Numbered from the stretch's first letter, positions 44,409-55,500 are shown. The stretch is 64,000 nucleotides of DNA from Capitulum mitella (GCA_030062745.1 CP099851.1:4585161-4649160), one strand, 5' to 3'. The notes: generated from the sequence alone by a model not told the origin. A program made the numbers and translations.

Positions 44409-45164
44409 ACTTCAATTCACGACACTTCAAGATATTCAGGTTCAGGCAGCGAACTGCGAGGTCCACGTCCAACTTCACAAAAGGCTGCAACCTGAGCATT
44501 GTATTGCGCTGTAAACCATTTACACACATGGAACAGAATTTTGAAGAAAAACTGGAGAGGAGTTGCGCTTGCGGGTTACCCTCGTTTAATGTCAACTCTA
44601 AGCTGACCAGGGTAAAGATTATGCTACCTCGCACTACTTTATTCTGTTGATGTTGCTTTCGGCATATCGGAAACACAGTGTTTCCGAGAAGACTCAGTGA
44701 CACGCCCAAGGCAGCGAAGGGGTCCAAACAAAACGAGAATAACATGTCTTCCATCGGGGTCCGGCGGCATGCCTAGTTTACAGTGATCTCTTATTTGGGC
44801 ATAGTCACCGATCGCGAAGACACATTATACTAGCATCAGAACCTACTAGCATCAAAACTGTGAGCCTTCCCCATTCGTTTGGGGAATGGTCATTTTCAGA
44901 ACGTACAATACGGGGATGCTAGCACACAAAGAAACAGGCTGGGAGCGACCATGACTGGCTCCCAATTCCACGTATCACACCCACAACGCAACTGCCGACT
45001 GCAGAGCTGGCTACAGCCATATAAAACACCAGCTCCTAGGCGACCCTCAGTCTCACAAGGCCGCAGCCACCCTAACGGACTCTACGCGAGGAGGGCGTGG
45101 TCCCCTTCCGACTCTACGGAGCGAGGGTTCCTCCGCGCCGGGATAAACACTACTGGGCGGCAGA

Positions 45165-45375
45165 CTGACCCCAGTCAGCTAACCGCCCGGCTGTGGCGTA
45201 AGGCTAACCCCGTCCGACTGCAGTGCTAGACGGACCTCCCGCCAGCTGACCGCCCGGCTGTGGCGGCAGACTGACCCCCTGCCCGCTGACCATCCGGTTA
45301 GATGGCAGACTGACCCCGTCCGCCTGTGGCGGCAGACTGACCCCACCCGGCCGCTCTGGCAGACTGCCCCCGCCA
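45165..45375. repeat. Tandem repeat just past the FOXRED1 stop
   Basis: Degenerate ~30-35-bp units: AGCTGACCGCCCGGCTGTGG, CGGCAGACTGACCCC. Probably within the 3' UTR. No poly(A) hexamer is seen between the stop and the array; the nearest minus-strand AATAAA is near 44.64 kb. Confidence 0.75.
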
Positions 45376-45456
45376 GCTGCCCGGCCGGCCGTGGCCGCGG
45401 CGGCGCCGGCGGCGGGCCTCAGGTACTGTCGGGCCGGCCGGCCGCCGCCGGCCGCG

Positions 45457-45596
45457 TCACACAATGTTCTGCTCCAGCAGCGGCCGGTTGGCGACGACGC
45501 GCTCGAAGCCCATCCGGGTGAGGTCGATGGTGCGATACTCGCCGTCCAGGATGCGCTCGGTGATGGCTCGGCCGACGGCCGGCGCCTGTTGGATAC
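45457..45596 (-). CDS. FOXRED1: FOXRED1 exon 10 (last)
   Basis: [45 protein letters not shown] and TGA (45459-45457). The C-terminus EQNIV resembles the human EN-NII end. A tandem repeat starts ~80 bp past the stop. Confidence 0.96.
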
Positions 45597-48500
45597 CTGC
45601 CGACGGCGAGCGGCAGTCAGACAGTCGGGCCGTGTGGCAGGCGCACGGTCACAGCGTCAGACAACGCGGCAGTCAGACAGTCGGACCGTGTGGCAGGCGC
45701 AAGGTCACAGGGTCAGACAACGCGGCAGTCAGACAGTCGGACCGTGTGGCGGGCGCACGGTCACAGCGTCAGACAACGCGGCACTCAGACGGTCAGACGG
45801 TCAAACTGTATGAAAGTCAGACTGATGGTCATGCGGTCAGACTGCGGTGGGCAGACTCATGGTCATATGGTCAGACTGGGCGGTAGTCAGACGGCTAGAT
45901 AGTCAGACTGTGTGGCAGTCAGACAGCCAGTGTCAGACTGTGCGGCAGTCAGTCGGTCACACGGCCAGACTGTGTGGCAGTCAGACGACCAGTGTCACAC
46001 CGTGCGGCAGTCTGATGACTTCATGGCCACACTGTGTGATGGTCGGACGGTCAGTGTCCCAACGCAAGGCAGTCACACCGTCGCACGGTCAGGCTGTTTG
46101 ACAGTCACATGTTCACGCGGTGAAACTGAGAGACAGATACACGGTTCTAATGACAGCCAAACGGTGTGACATTTAATCGGTCTGATAGCAACACAGATAT
46201 CAGACGGCGTTCTCCGTTCTACGAGCAAAACAGCCTTGAGAGCGGCAAGAATTCACCACATTCGCCTAGTGGCCAACGCGGATGTTTGCGTTACGGCGAC
46301 TGGCTTGCGTTACGCGCGCTGCAGTTCGTGTTAAAAAAAAAACTGTCGAGATTGGTGGCTCATCTGGCACAACGCCGATATCCCAGTCCTGGCGAGACGG
46401 GTCAGAGTCGCCCAGTGCTCGATATTTGGCCGGCGGTTCAGCTGGCAACTGTCCAATTTAGGATCACGCTGACTACCATGCGGTCGTGTGCCACCCTCGG
46501 CGGCACGTGCAACTTACGCCACAAAATCAGCCGTTACCTGGAATTGCTCGATCGGGTGTAGAGGTCTGAGTCTATGCAACAAGCTCTGCCCAGCACCGGC
46601 TCCGATCCAACATCGCCCTACCAAACCACTCGGATACCACAAATCATGACAAAGACGGGTGAAATTTGTTAGAAAAACGGGCAACTTCGCGCCGCTGTCG
46701 GCTGGGGGGGGGGGGCAGCGGGGGAGACGCGCCACTCTCTCACCGTGCCCACTGAAGCCGGTGGCCAGGTACATGTTGGGGTGGTACGGATGCGGTCCGA
46801 TGATGGCGTTCTGGTCAAGGGTGTTGTAATCGTAGAAACCGGCCCACGAACTCTTAACCTGCACAAGACCACAGACAACACTGCACTGAGCATAAGGATA
46901 CCAAATGATTCATGCTTACTACCACATGTCAAGTGCAATCCCGCCTTATTATTCTACGTTTCCACGCAAGTCCAACGGCGAGATGAAAGGAAAACGGCGT
47001 GAATCGATTAGTTATTTTTTCCGAAGGTCTAAGAGACAACTGAGAACAATGAACGCCTACTACCGTTCTGTGCTCCTGCTTTCATCACAACTCTGATGAA
47101 AGAAGGAACCCCAAAAAAAACCTTCCGTGTTTAGCATCCAAGTTTTTGGCTTGACATGTCGTGCCAGAAGCAGAAAAAATGACATTTGCACGAAAACTGC
47201 CTGACTTACGATTCAACATTCCGTTCAATGGTCCCTGATGTTTGCCTAATTGCCTACAGCCCGAAGATATGACGGCCTGCATTTACAGAGCTCCTTCTAC
47301 GATCCACAACCGCTATTGAGCTATAAAAGCACGTTACACAAATTTCTACATAATCAATCTACACTAAACTGCAATGGCAAAACAAATTGCTGCGTAACCA
47401 TTCGCTCAAATGAACCAATCGAAATTGTTTGGTCTGGGAAACGGCGGCGTTATTAAAAAAAGAAAACGGCTGACCTTCAGGTTTTCGAAAGAGGGTACGC
47501 GGTTCGCCAGGTTCTGCCAGATGTGCGACTGGAAATAGTCGTGGTCCACCTCCAGATCGTCAGTGGCCGGCTCCGGGTCGTCGGCAGCACCTAAGCCGGC
47601 AGGACGGGTCAGAATGACCTCGGGTCACAGTACCACGGACATACCTGAACCCGGGTATCCACCTCACTGTCCCGCGCGCACACCTGACCCCGGGTATCCA
47701 CCCCACCGTACCGTGGACACACATAACCCCGGGTCACTGTACCACGGACACATCTGAACCCGGGTATCCACCTCACTGTCCCGCGCGCACACCTGACCCC
47801 CGGGTATCCACCTCACTGTCCCGCGCGCACACCTGACCCCCGGCTATCCACCCCACAGTACCGCGGACACACATAACCCCGTGCATACCCTCGCTGTCCC
47901 ACGCCACGCGACCAACAGCGGCGACGACGGCGTACACGCTCCCATTTGTACTGACGGCGGCAGATGACCTGGTGACGAACTACACCGGCAGTGCGCGGTC
48001 CGCTTCCTAAGTTAAGTCGACAAAGAAGCGGCCGACACGGGACACGCTGACGGGCCGGCACAAGCCCGCATCCCCAGCTCCTGCGTGCTCTCGGCTGCCA
48101 GTGACCGGTGCGGGGAAAGAGACGGCCTAACATGTGGCATGACCTCATCAGGACCTCTAGCTACCCTCTCCGTGGCAAGGTTGCATTGCATCACCGAGGT
48201 GACGCGTAAAACTGGTGCCCGAACAAAACAAGACATCATTTCCACCGCCTATCCAGAATCGAGTCCATAATTGCCATGATAATTTCCTAAGTGTAAACGG
48301 GGTGAATAAATGTATGCACCAGGGTGGAAGAAATGAGTTGGTCGTGTTTTTTCATGCATTTGGTCTGAGGTTCTTAAGTGGGCGGCGCTGGGATCACAAT
48401 CCATCCTAAGCGGAATTTGCTGCACATGTTCTGAAGAAGCCACTGGACTACAGAGCGCACCCTCTGATCCCTCCGAAGAAGTGAATCCAAATATGGAGTA

Positions 48501-51500
48501 ATTCCGCCCACGATACTACACCAGACGGCACTGAGGGATCTTTCACGTGCCGTCAAAGCCACGAGACGGCCGCCCCGTGGTCTGGGAGGCTTCATCTGTT
48601 GCGGGTCAACGTTCATGTGAGTATCGAACACAAGGCGCCTGCAGCAAAATGGGTGAGCCGGACATGTTGCCACAGAGCCAAGGGGACGATAAGGTTCATG
48701 ATCGCAGCGAGGGCGAAGGTTTTTCCGTCTTCTTGGGTGCCCGGACACCAACAATCATCAATACAGTACTCACAACAATCGCTTGATCAGTTACGCACAT
48801 TTACCGAGATTGCGCACATTAAATCAGACACCAAAGCGAATGTTCCATGACGCCGATAGATACAGAAATGCAGTCCCGATTCCGGCTGAATCGGGACTCC
48901 ACAGCAGCGCCGCCCAGTGGTCGTGTCACGAACCTGTTGGCGACTTGCCGCAGATGTAGTGGCCGCCCAGGCCCTCCCGCCGGAAATACGTGCCCGAGGG
49001 GTCCACCAGCAGCGGACAATCCAGCCCCGGCCCGTCCGGCGAGTGGTAGTAGTAGACGTAACGCTTCCTGTCGGACAGCCGCACGGCTGTTAAACAGTGG
49101 CGGTGTCCCGGCGACGGATCTGATCATCACAAACCACGGCAACACAACCTGAACATCACAACCACAGCCCCGGGCCAGCGTTTGATCATCACAACCACAG
49201 TTCGGGGCCACAATCTGATCATCACAGCCACAGCACCGGGCCAGTGTCTGATCATCACAAACACGGGAATACAACCTGAACATCAGAACCACAGCCCCAG
49301 GCCACAGCCTGATCATCACAACCATAGCCCCAGGACTGCGTCTGATCATCACAGTCGCGGCCCCAAGACAGCGTCTGATCATCACAGTCACGGCCCCAGG
49401 ACAGCGTCTGATCATCACAGCCACCGCCCAGGACCTGCAGTTCACCATAACATGGACAAAGAAACATAACGCCAGCGATCATGACAGCTCCGTTTGAGTA
49501 AAAGTCATAAATCCCTGAATAAAGCATGCAGTGTCCATGGGTGACAACGCTCCCAGTTCCTACTTGCAAGTTACTTGCCGAGCAGCAACCATCGAGAAAA
49601 AAACTGGCTGGAGTCTCACAGTAACGTGGCCTGGCATTGGTATTTGGCATTCCTTTCTGTCCAACGTCTTATTAATCCTCCCCCCTCTCCCCCCCCCCCC
49701 ACCACCATCAGTCAGCACCACTGCCCGGCGGCGGCAGCGGCAGGCCGGCCACCCACCTGGGTTCGACGGGCACGGGCGTGGCCAGCAGGCCCTCGCCCTC
49801 GCCGATACCGGCCAGCCGCGCCACCTGTGCCGTGTTGGCGCCCGCCGCCGTCACGAAGATGGCCGCCTTCACCGTCTTCACCTCGTCGTCCTTCGCCAGC
49901 CGGACCTGACGGCAGGTCGCGGGTCACAATCGCACGGCCGACCTGACCTCGCAGTAGCGCCCGGCCCAGCTAGTCTTCACCTCACACGGCCCATCTGACC
50001 CCACAGTAACGACGGTCCAGCTAGTCTTCATCTCACAAGGCCGACCTGACCTAGCAGTGACTCCCAGCCCGTCCCAGCGGCCCGCAGTTGACGCCCCGTC
50101 GGGCGATGTGACGCCATATAGTCGGCGTGGCGTCAAATTGGGCGATCGAGCGGTGTTCGGTCGGACCACCCGAAAAAGAAACACGTCACGACGGCGGATG
50201 ATGACGCCAGGCTACGGACACGGTCTTTGGCTGGACTATGACCCAGACAGAAACACAACTTAGATTCGAGAAAATTTCATCTTAGAACATCACCAGGCAT
50301 GGCTCAAGGGGTAAATACAGTCACGGCACGAGAGGTAACATCGTTTTTATCGGTTCTCGCCGTTCACTCACCACAGCCCTATCCAGCACGTAGCTGCCAC
50401 CCGCTACGCTTGGGTTCCCCATGCCCTGCACGGTCGGCACATATCTGAAAACGCACGCACAAGGTAGTGATGAAAACATTTCCGGTGTAAACGCACCGGA
50501 TGTCAACGGGCACCGGTGCGCCCGTCGACGTCACCTGCGCAGTCTCTGACACAGAACTGTTTTGCGCAAAACTCGTCCGACGCCCGGAGAAGATCCGATG
50601 ACGACGATGACGCGCGCACTGGGATGGTCGTTCCCGGAGGGTGGACGGCATGTTCTAACCTCGTCTCGAAGCCGGCCACCTCCCCTTCCACATACTCCAC
50701 CCCCAGGTGGATGGCTTTCCGACGGAAGGCGCTCAGCAGCGAGTGCGGGTCGAACCTGAGGAAAACCACCGTCACTCAGTCTGAGCTCAGTCTGATCAGC
50801 ACCGGACCAGCGTGGTGAGGGTCGAACCTGAGGAAAGCCGCGGTCAATTCTGGTCAACACCGGACCACCTTGGCGAGGCTTGAACCTAAATTTTACCCTT
50901 CTCTGTAAAAGGCCAACTTAAACCAGAACGTGGCAGATCATAACTTAAGATAAATGGAATGTGCCGCTGCCTTGACCGTGGATGGTGATCACGAAGTCGG
51001 ACAGCACAGTCCGGTGGGTGGCAGGCACTGGGTTCGAGTCACAGAACGGGCATCTGCGTTGGCTCGAGACCGAAAGGGTCAGCCGGTCACGGAGAGGCCG
51101 TGCCGCAGAGCTGCACGGCACGATAAAGATCATCCATCGCCATCTGGTTCGGCACCTGGGGCTACACTACTTCATATTTCGGAACACCTGGGTGGCGAGG
51201 TCAGGGTCCAGCAACAAGTTTGACTTAGCGTGGATAGTGATCCCATTGCCACCCACTTCACCATGTTAGGGCCAAATTTATAGAAAAACGTCTTCAAACA
51301 CCGCTGAAATGTAATTCACATTTTATCACAAACTTTAACATTCTTCACATTCAACTGCCCAGAGCCGGGGTGGCCCATGAAAAACTACCCAGGCTCCGCC
51401 CTGAGACCAGTATCACTCACCAACCTTCAGCCCCGGACGGACAGAGCCCCGAGCTCGTCGGCTCGCGTCTCTCCCGCCGCGTCCCCTCCCGCTCGACCCC

Positions 51501-53237
51501 CCCCCCCCTCCTCCCTACACACAAAACACACAGCCTGGCTCGAGGAGAGCCTGGCTCGGGCCCGCAGTCGGCCGGCGGCGATTGGACGCACCAGCCCTCG
51601 TTCTCCTGGCCGTGGCAGGCCAGCGCCACGCCGTCCGTGTTCACCCAGGGGAAGCGCTCCCGCAGCCGGGCCGGCGTCATCAGCTCCATCTTGGCGCCGT
51701 TCTCCCTGCGGCGCGGGGGAGGACGTCAGCGGAGGGACCGACCCCGTCCAGACATTACGTCCGCCTTCTGTCTAGAACCGTCTGTGTGGACAATCCGATG
51801 AGCCGTCTGTCAGGAATCGTTTGTGCGGACAATGAGAGGAACAAAGGAGGCGACAGACAGGATGACAGAGAGAGAGGGATGGGCGTCTGTTGTTTTTTTG
51901 TCTCAGCAGGTGATCGAGGCGCCCACCGATCGCCGACCAGGTGTCAAAAATGTCGGCCGATGGCAGGACACTAAGGTGGTCCATGGAACAACGGCCATAC
52001 AGAGAACACCTGAGATAAACACTGCAGAAGAGACAAAAGGACAATTCAGTCAAAAGTAGAAGAAAACGTGGCTGTGCTTTTTCAAACAGATATGCCCTAG
52101 CTCCCAACAGACGATCGACGACAGGCAGGAAATATCAGTATCGATAGTTCGATTCAATTTTCAACTTGGCATGACGTCTCCATCATTACAGCCCACACCT
52201 CCAAAGGTGAGACCGACACAGCCAGGCGGCGGTGCCCGCCGGCCGGCCGCCGCTGGCCGCCCACGTACACCTGCGTCCGGTAGTTCTGCTCCAGCTGCTC
52301 GGCCTTCTCCGGCGAGGCGCACATGAGGTAGCCGTGCGGGTGGAACCGCACGTCCGGCCGGTCCTCGCCGTCCACCGCCAGGAAGTGGCCGACGTTGCGC
52401 AGGAACTGCGCCGAGAACATCGACATCTGGATGTTCTCCGGCAGGGAGAACTGCTGCCGCAGCCCGCCCACCGACAGCGGCGTGGAGGCCATCCGGTACT
52501 GCCGGCACGACGAATAATGGCATGTAGGGCAGCTCTAATAGCAGGACCACAGGAAGAAACAAGACAAAAGGGTAACTCACCAATGCTCAGTCGAATGGGA
52601 AACAACATCAAACCTGTTGAATGGCATGACAGACCATTAATTAATTAAGCGGAGCAATAAAACGGATGAGGACAAAGTTCGCTGTGGGCTGTCGCTCAAA
52701 TATTACCCAAACAAACACAAGTTCGTTCATAATTTTAGCTGGCTTCTCGGTCTTCAGCGTTCCCCACGAAGTTACTCCAGGTCAGTGTTACCACAGAGTC
52801 ACTCCGTACCCACCACGATCCCAGGTCCTCCCTGCGGCGTTCGCCGGCACTCACCGTCGAGTCCCTCTCGACCACCACCACCTGGAGGCCGGGCCCGGAA
52901 GCGCAGCTTCAGCCAGTAGGCCACCGCCGAGCCCATGATGCCGCCGCCGATGACGCACACGTCGCAGTGCGACGGGAAGAAGGAGCGCCGCTCCGCGCCC
53001 TCCCACAGGAAGCGCATGTCCGCCTTGAAGAGGCGCGCCGCGCGCGCGAACGGGTCCTCGGGCGGCGGCGCCCTCTCGCGCTGTACGTCGCGGCCCGGCA
53101 GCTCCGCGTCCGGGCGGGTCGCCGTCGGAGGCGGGCCGGACCGGTGCCGTGTGCAGCCCGCGGGCTGCCTCGGCCGGCCCGGCCAGCTGCGACCAGCGGC
53201 CGGGCAGCAGCAGGCGGCGCGCGCCGCTCCGGAACAT
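45457..53237 (-). CDS. FOXRED1: FAD-dependent oxidoreductase domain-containing protein 1 (FOXRED1)
   Basis: A mitochondrial DAO-fold flavoprotein; in humans it is needed for assembly of respiratory complex I. Ten minus-strand exons give about 515 residues once two extra bases in exon 1 are discounted; phases then fit throughout. Signatures: Arg-rich N-terminus [18 protein letters not shown] (likely targeting sequence), Rossmann motif [24 protein letters not shown] (ribose-binding Glu), [57 protein letters not shown], and the C-terminal FAD-site motif ATGFSGHG followed by [11 protein letters not shown]. The human protein is 486 residues. Introns 3, 5, 6, 7 and 9 have tandem repeats at their 3' ends. 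Identification is by remembered family sequence and is strong. Confidence 0.96.
45605..46165. repeat. GTCAGAC-rich tandem array in FOXRED1 intron 9
   Basis: Ends right at the exon 10 acceptor. Best-preserved units (45605-45800, ~62 bp) contain CGGCAGTCAGACAGTCGG, CGTGTGGC and GCGCACGGTCACAG; further right it decays into irregular GGTCAGAC repeats. Confidence 0.88.
46375..46625 (+). repeat. SINE-like element, family S2, copy 3
   Basis: Matches the copy at 13.4 kb along its length (CTCGATATTTGGCC, CAGCTGGCAACTG, GATCACGCTGAC, CGCCACAAAATCAGCC, TGCTCGATCGGGTGTAG). It lies in FOXRED1 intron 9. Confidence 0.6.
46744..46858 (-). CDS. FOXRED1: FOXRED1 exon 9
   Basis: [39 protein letters not shown]. 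It contains the DAO-family FAD-contact motif GFSGHG. Phase 0 to 1. Confidence 0.97.
47475..47590 (-). CDS. FOXRED1: FOXRED1 exon 8
   Basis: An acidic linker, then [20 protein letters not shown] and RVPSFENLK, matching the family LEVDHDFFQ...LA-RVPAFE-LK. Phase 1 to 0. Confidence 0.95.
47615..47885. repeat. Tandem array beside the FOXRED1 exon 8 acceptor
   Basis: Units of ~45-50 bp with ACCCCGGGTATCCACC, CACTGTCCCGCGCGCACACC and GTACCACGGACACA. It begins ~25 bp from the acceptor in intron 7. Confidence 0.88.
48362..48780 (-). repeat. SINE-like element, family S1, copy 3 (reverse)
   Basis: The minus strand contains GGCACGTGAAAGATCCCTCA, GTGCCGTCTGGT, ATTACTCCATATTTGG and GGATTGTGATCCCAGCGCC, alignable with the plus-strand copies at 10.5 and 51.0 kb. 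It has a longer head than those. Located in FOXRED1 intron 7. Confidence 0.55.
48934..49067 (-). CDS. FOXRED1: FOXRED1 exon 7
   Basis: [20 protein letters not shown] then [20 protein letters not shown] and KSPT. It is the most strongly conserved FOXRED1 segment here. Phase 2 to 1. Confidence 0.96.
49125..49435. repeat. Tandem array beside the FOXRED1 exon 7 acceptor
   Basis: About eight units of ~38-40 bp containing TGATCATCACA, ACCACAGCCCC and GGGCCAGCGTC. TGATCA palindromes recur throughout. It starts ~55 bp from the acceptor, in intron 6. Confidence 0.9.
49757..49905 (-). CDS. FOXRED1: FOXRED1 exon 6
   Basis: [49 protein letters not shown]. It matches the family AAG-W/N-A-Q-A-LAG-GEG segment. 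Phase 0 to 2. Confidence 0.95.
49922..50055. repeat. ~55-bp repeat beside the FOXRED1 exon 6 acceptor
   Basis: Two and a half units: GGCCGACCTGACCTCGCAGT and CCAGCTAGTCTTCACCTCAC. On the gene strand GAGGTGAAGACTAG resembles GAGGTGAAGACGG inside exon 6, so the unit may derive from the intron-exon border. Confidence 0.7.
50372..50444 (-). CDS. FOXRED1: FOXRED1 exon 5
   Basis: 73 bp encoding [20 protein letters not shown] then LDRAV, a poorly conserved linker in the family. Phases (2 to 0) and both splice sites fit, which is the main support. Confidence 0.8.
50660..50755 (-). CDS. FOXRED1: FOXRED1 exon 4
   Basis: [20 protein letters not shown] then [12 protein letters not shown]. Acceptor TTTCCTCAG. 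This acceptor and the first exon bases are duplicated upstream at ~50823. Confidence 0.94.
50738..50890. repeat. Duplicated FOXRED1 exon 4 acceptor
   Basis: The segment GGGTCGAACCTGAGGAAA (acceptor CTCAG plus the first exon bases on the gene strand) occurs at ~50748 and again at ~50820, and in decayed form at ~50875. Period ~57-72 bp. Confidence 0.85.
50965..51265 (+). repeat. SINE-like element, family S1, copy 2
   Basis: tRNA-like head with B box GGGTTCGAGTC near 51030, then ACCGAAAGGGTCAGCC, GCACGGCACGATAAAGATCA, CGCCATCTGGTTCGGC and GTGGATAGTGATCCCATTGC. It lies in FOXRED1 intron 3. Confidence 0.65.
51592..51705 (-). CDS. FOXRED1: FOXRED1 exon 3
   Basis: [20 protein letters not shown] then [17 protein letters not shown]. 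It matches the family motif [20 protein letters not shown]. Phase 2 to 2. Confidence 0.95.
52269..52498 (-). CDS. FOXRED1: FOXRED1 exon 2
   Basis: [40 protein letters not shown], then [20 protein letters not shown]. Acceptor GCCGGCAG. The donor GTACGT after CAGGT is chosen because it joins in frame to exon 3 with the family's exact length. Confidence 0.94.
52855..53237 (-). CDS. FOXRED1: FOXRED1 exon 1, with two frame changes
   Basis: ATG at 53237 opens the presumed targeting sequence. The frame must shift near 53100-53130 to reach [48 protein letters not shown] and again near 52885-52895 (GGGCCC) to reach [13 protein letters not shown]. Each shift equals one extra base; 383 minus 2 is 127 codons, phase 0. 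Confidence 0.85.
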
Positions 53238-53304
53238 GGCGGCGGGTGGCCGGACGGCGGGCAGCTCAGCTGTCAAGGATCGGCCGGAGCAGCACTCAGT
53301 TGCG

Positions 53305-54717
53305 GCTTACACCTAACAAAATACAGCAGCTGCAGCCAGTTAATACAATCCATCTCATCACTGTCATCAAATATTGTTCAAAGGAACCACTGTCAAATAT
53401 CATTTCAAAATGAGAGATTTTACATGACTACCAAGACATCGTTAACCAGACAACATGGCACAATGCAAAATGCTATGCTTAACATGGGGCCCAGTCCCTT
53501 AACACCACTAAAGTGACTATTGGGACCAAATTCACAAAAATAAAAATATAAATTGTGCCCAAGGCACAGCAATGCACTGTGGAGCAAAGCACAGCAATGT
53601 GAAAACTACTTAAATGACTAGACAAGAGGCAGGTAAGGTAACAGTAACAAACATTTTCCCAAGACCAAAATAGAACAGAATTCAAACAGTCTGTCTCTCT
53701 ATGACCTCTGATGCCCATTTTGAGACTTCCATTAATCAAACTAGCCCATTTTGTCCTGAAAACCATCTTTAAATAGACAATGTCCCCTCAAAAGAATGCT
53801 TCATGTACACTTCTTGCTCCATTAGTATAATGCTCTATGCTAGCCTTGGGCCAGTCTCCTACAAAATTTGCAAAGGGCCCCAAATCATAAGTAAATAGAT
53901 AATTCTTATTCAAACTGCAGGCAAGTAGCTGAAAAATTTCCCTTGCTGTTTAGCGATTTCCCATGACCACATAAGACAACACAGTCAAACTGTCAACAAA
54001 AACACATGTCACTAAACCACTCTTGCCATGTAAGATTAATCATACACTTTACATCATATGTTGCAATGCAAATTTCATCTGCCTTTACACATGAAAATGA
54101 ATATAATGACTGAGAAACATCACTGCTAAAAAAGAATCACTGTTAAGAAAAAACAAAACAAAAAAAGCATCACTGCCAAGAATTTTTTCCCATTCATTGG
54201 ATATCTGCCACTGCCACAACATGCTTGTTGAAATGCATGCATTCACCAGGCCAGACAGGCATCCATGTTGTGCTAAATGCCTTATCCTAAGAGTGAAGCC
54301 TCATCACAAAATAATGCTAAATATTGTATGGTTATATTGCTTCTAACAGAAAATTCATAGCATAATACAAAATAACATTTACTACATGTACAAATGCATT
54401 GTCTCCAAAGCCAGCACCTTAGTAATGGCACATATATCCAGCAAGCACATCTAGCTGTGTTATGACATCCAATGATGTCTGATATGCTTAGCCTAAATTT
54501 AAGACCTGTACTTCATTTAATTTAACTAGATAAGACTTACTGTTTCATTTTATTAAATAGATGATATAGCTGGATTCAATAATTAATGTAAAATATATGG
54601 AATGAAGAATGCACATGACTTGTTACTTCAAAATAACACAAGTCAGCCAAAACAAAGTATGGCACACTTATCATGATGAACATGAATTAATTATGGCAAA
54701 AAGGACTCTTATTTCTT
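53305..54717. other. CpG-depleted segment upstream of FOXRED1
   Basis: Reading base by base, I find only two CG dinucleotides (53440 and 53954) in 1.4 kb, while CA and TG are abundant. The neighbouring FOXRED1 exon 1 is extremely CpG-rich. No coding exon is recognised. The composition change is direct; the cause is unknown. Confidence 0.85.
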
Positions 54718-55139
54718 CGACACGACAAACCTTTGCAAAAATCTTTTTTTAAGCCAAAAACGTTCGGATCAGCAGCTACAGGCATCAAACACGGTGAACC
54801 CATGCAGAAAAGATGGAGTGGTAGGTAAGCTGGTCGCTATTATCAGTAAGTACACAAAACATGCAACCACTAGGCAACCATCAAGTGCGTTACCTACGGA
54901 TAATTGATAGCCACAAACCAGGCGATGTGTAAAAAAAGTTTTTTTTACAGTTTTTTCCAGCGTGTTTCAGGATACAGAGGAGCTTGTATCACAAGCGCAG
55001 TGATTGGCTGTTTCAATGAAAGAAACCCGCTGTTAATTGTTTGAATTTCTTCATTTCTGTTATTATTATTATTGTTTCGTTGTTATTTTGTGTTATTTCT
55101 TTGTTAGAGATTCATGAAATTACGGAGAAAGGACTGAAA

Positions 55140-55500
55140 AAACAACTCTGATAGCTGCTGAATCCCAGCCTTTCAGGGCAATGTTCCTCACGCCATAAGT
55201 TTCCTGAGTATTTTTGGACGTTTGAGCTAGGCTGGACCATCTGAGCATCCCAGCATAGCACCCGTAAATAGCCAGAGCCAGCACTGAGGCTGTGGAGATG
55301 GAGATGGAGATGGTGCGATTGTTGTGTTGTTCACGTCACTGAGGACATGGGCGCCGCCATCGGAGACACAAGATCAAAACTGGGTCTACTTCCTTTAAAA
55401 GTATTAGGTCTGGCCTGAAGCACCATTCTCAAAACTACTACTGCGAAGATTCGAACTCACATCACATTGACCACGGGGTACCGACTGGACTGAATACCTA
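55140..55500 (-). repeat. Possible tRNA-derived SINE
   Basis: The minus strand has a B-box-like GAGTTCGAATCTT near 55450, preceded by CCCCGTGGTCAATGTGATG. The remaining ~280 bp include (GGAGAT)n. Only one copy in the window, so the call is tentative. Confidence 0.35.

Larger units (their letters stand above)
40112..45050. other. Spacer between the piggyBac-like element and FOXRED1, no gene recognised
   Basis: Includes a TATAGCTATA-rich patch (40.57-40.64 kb), TIR-like elements near 41.3 and 42.4 kb, a 117-codon open frame at 42665-43018 with no recognisable domain, and a tRNA-like remnant at 44.33-44.41 kb. None shows conserved coding signal. Confidence 0.5.

Noticed and set aside
48487-48496. 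CArG box CCAAATATGG
   Set aside because: Lies in a SINE copy; a few such sites are expected by chance in 64 kb.
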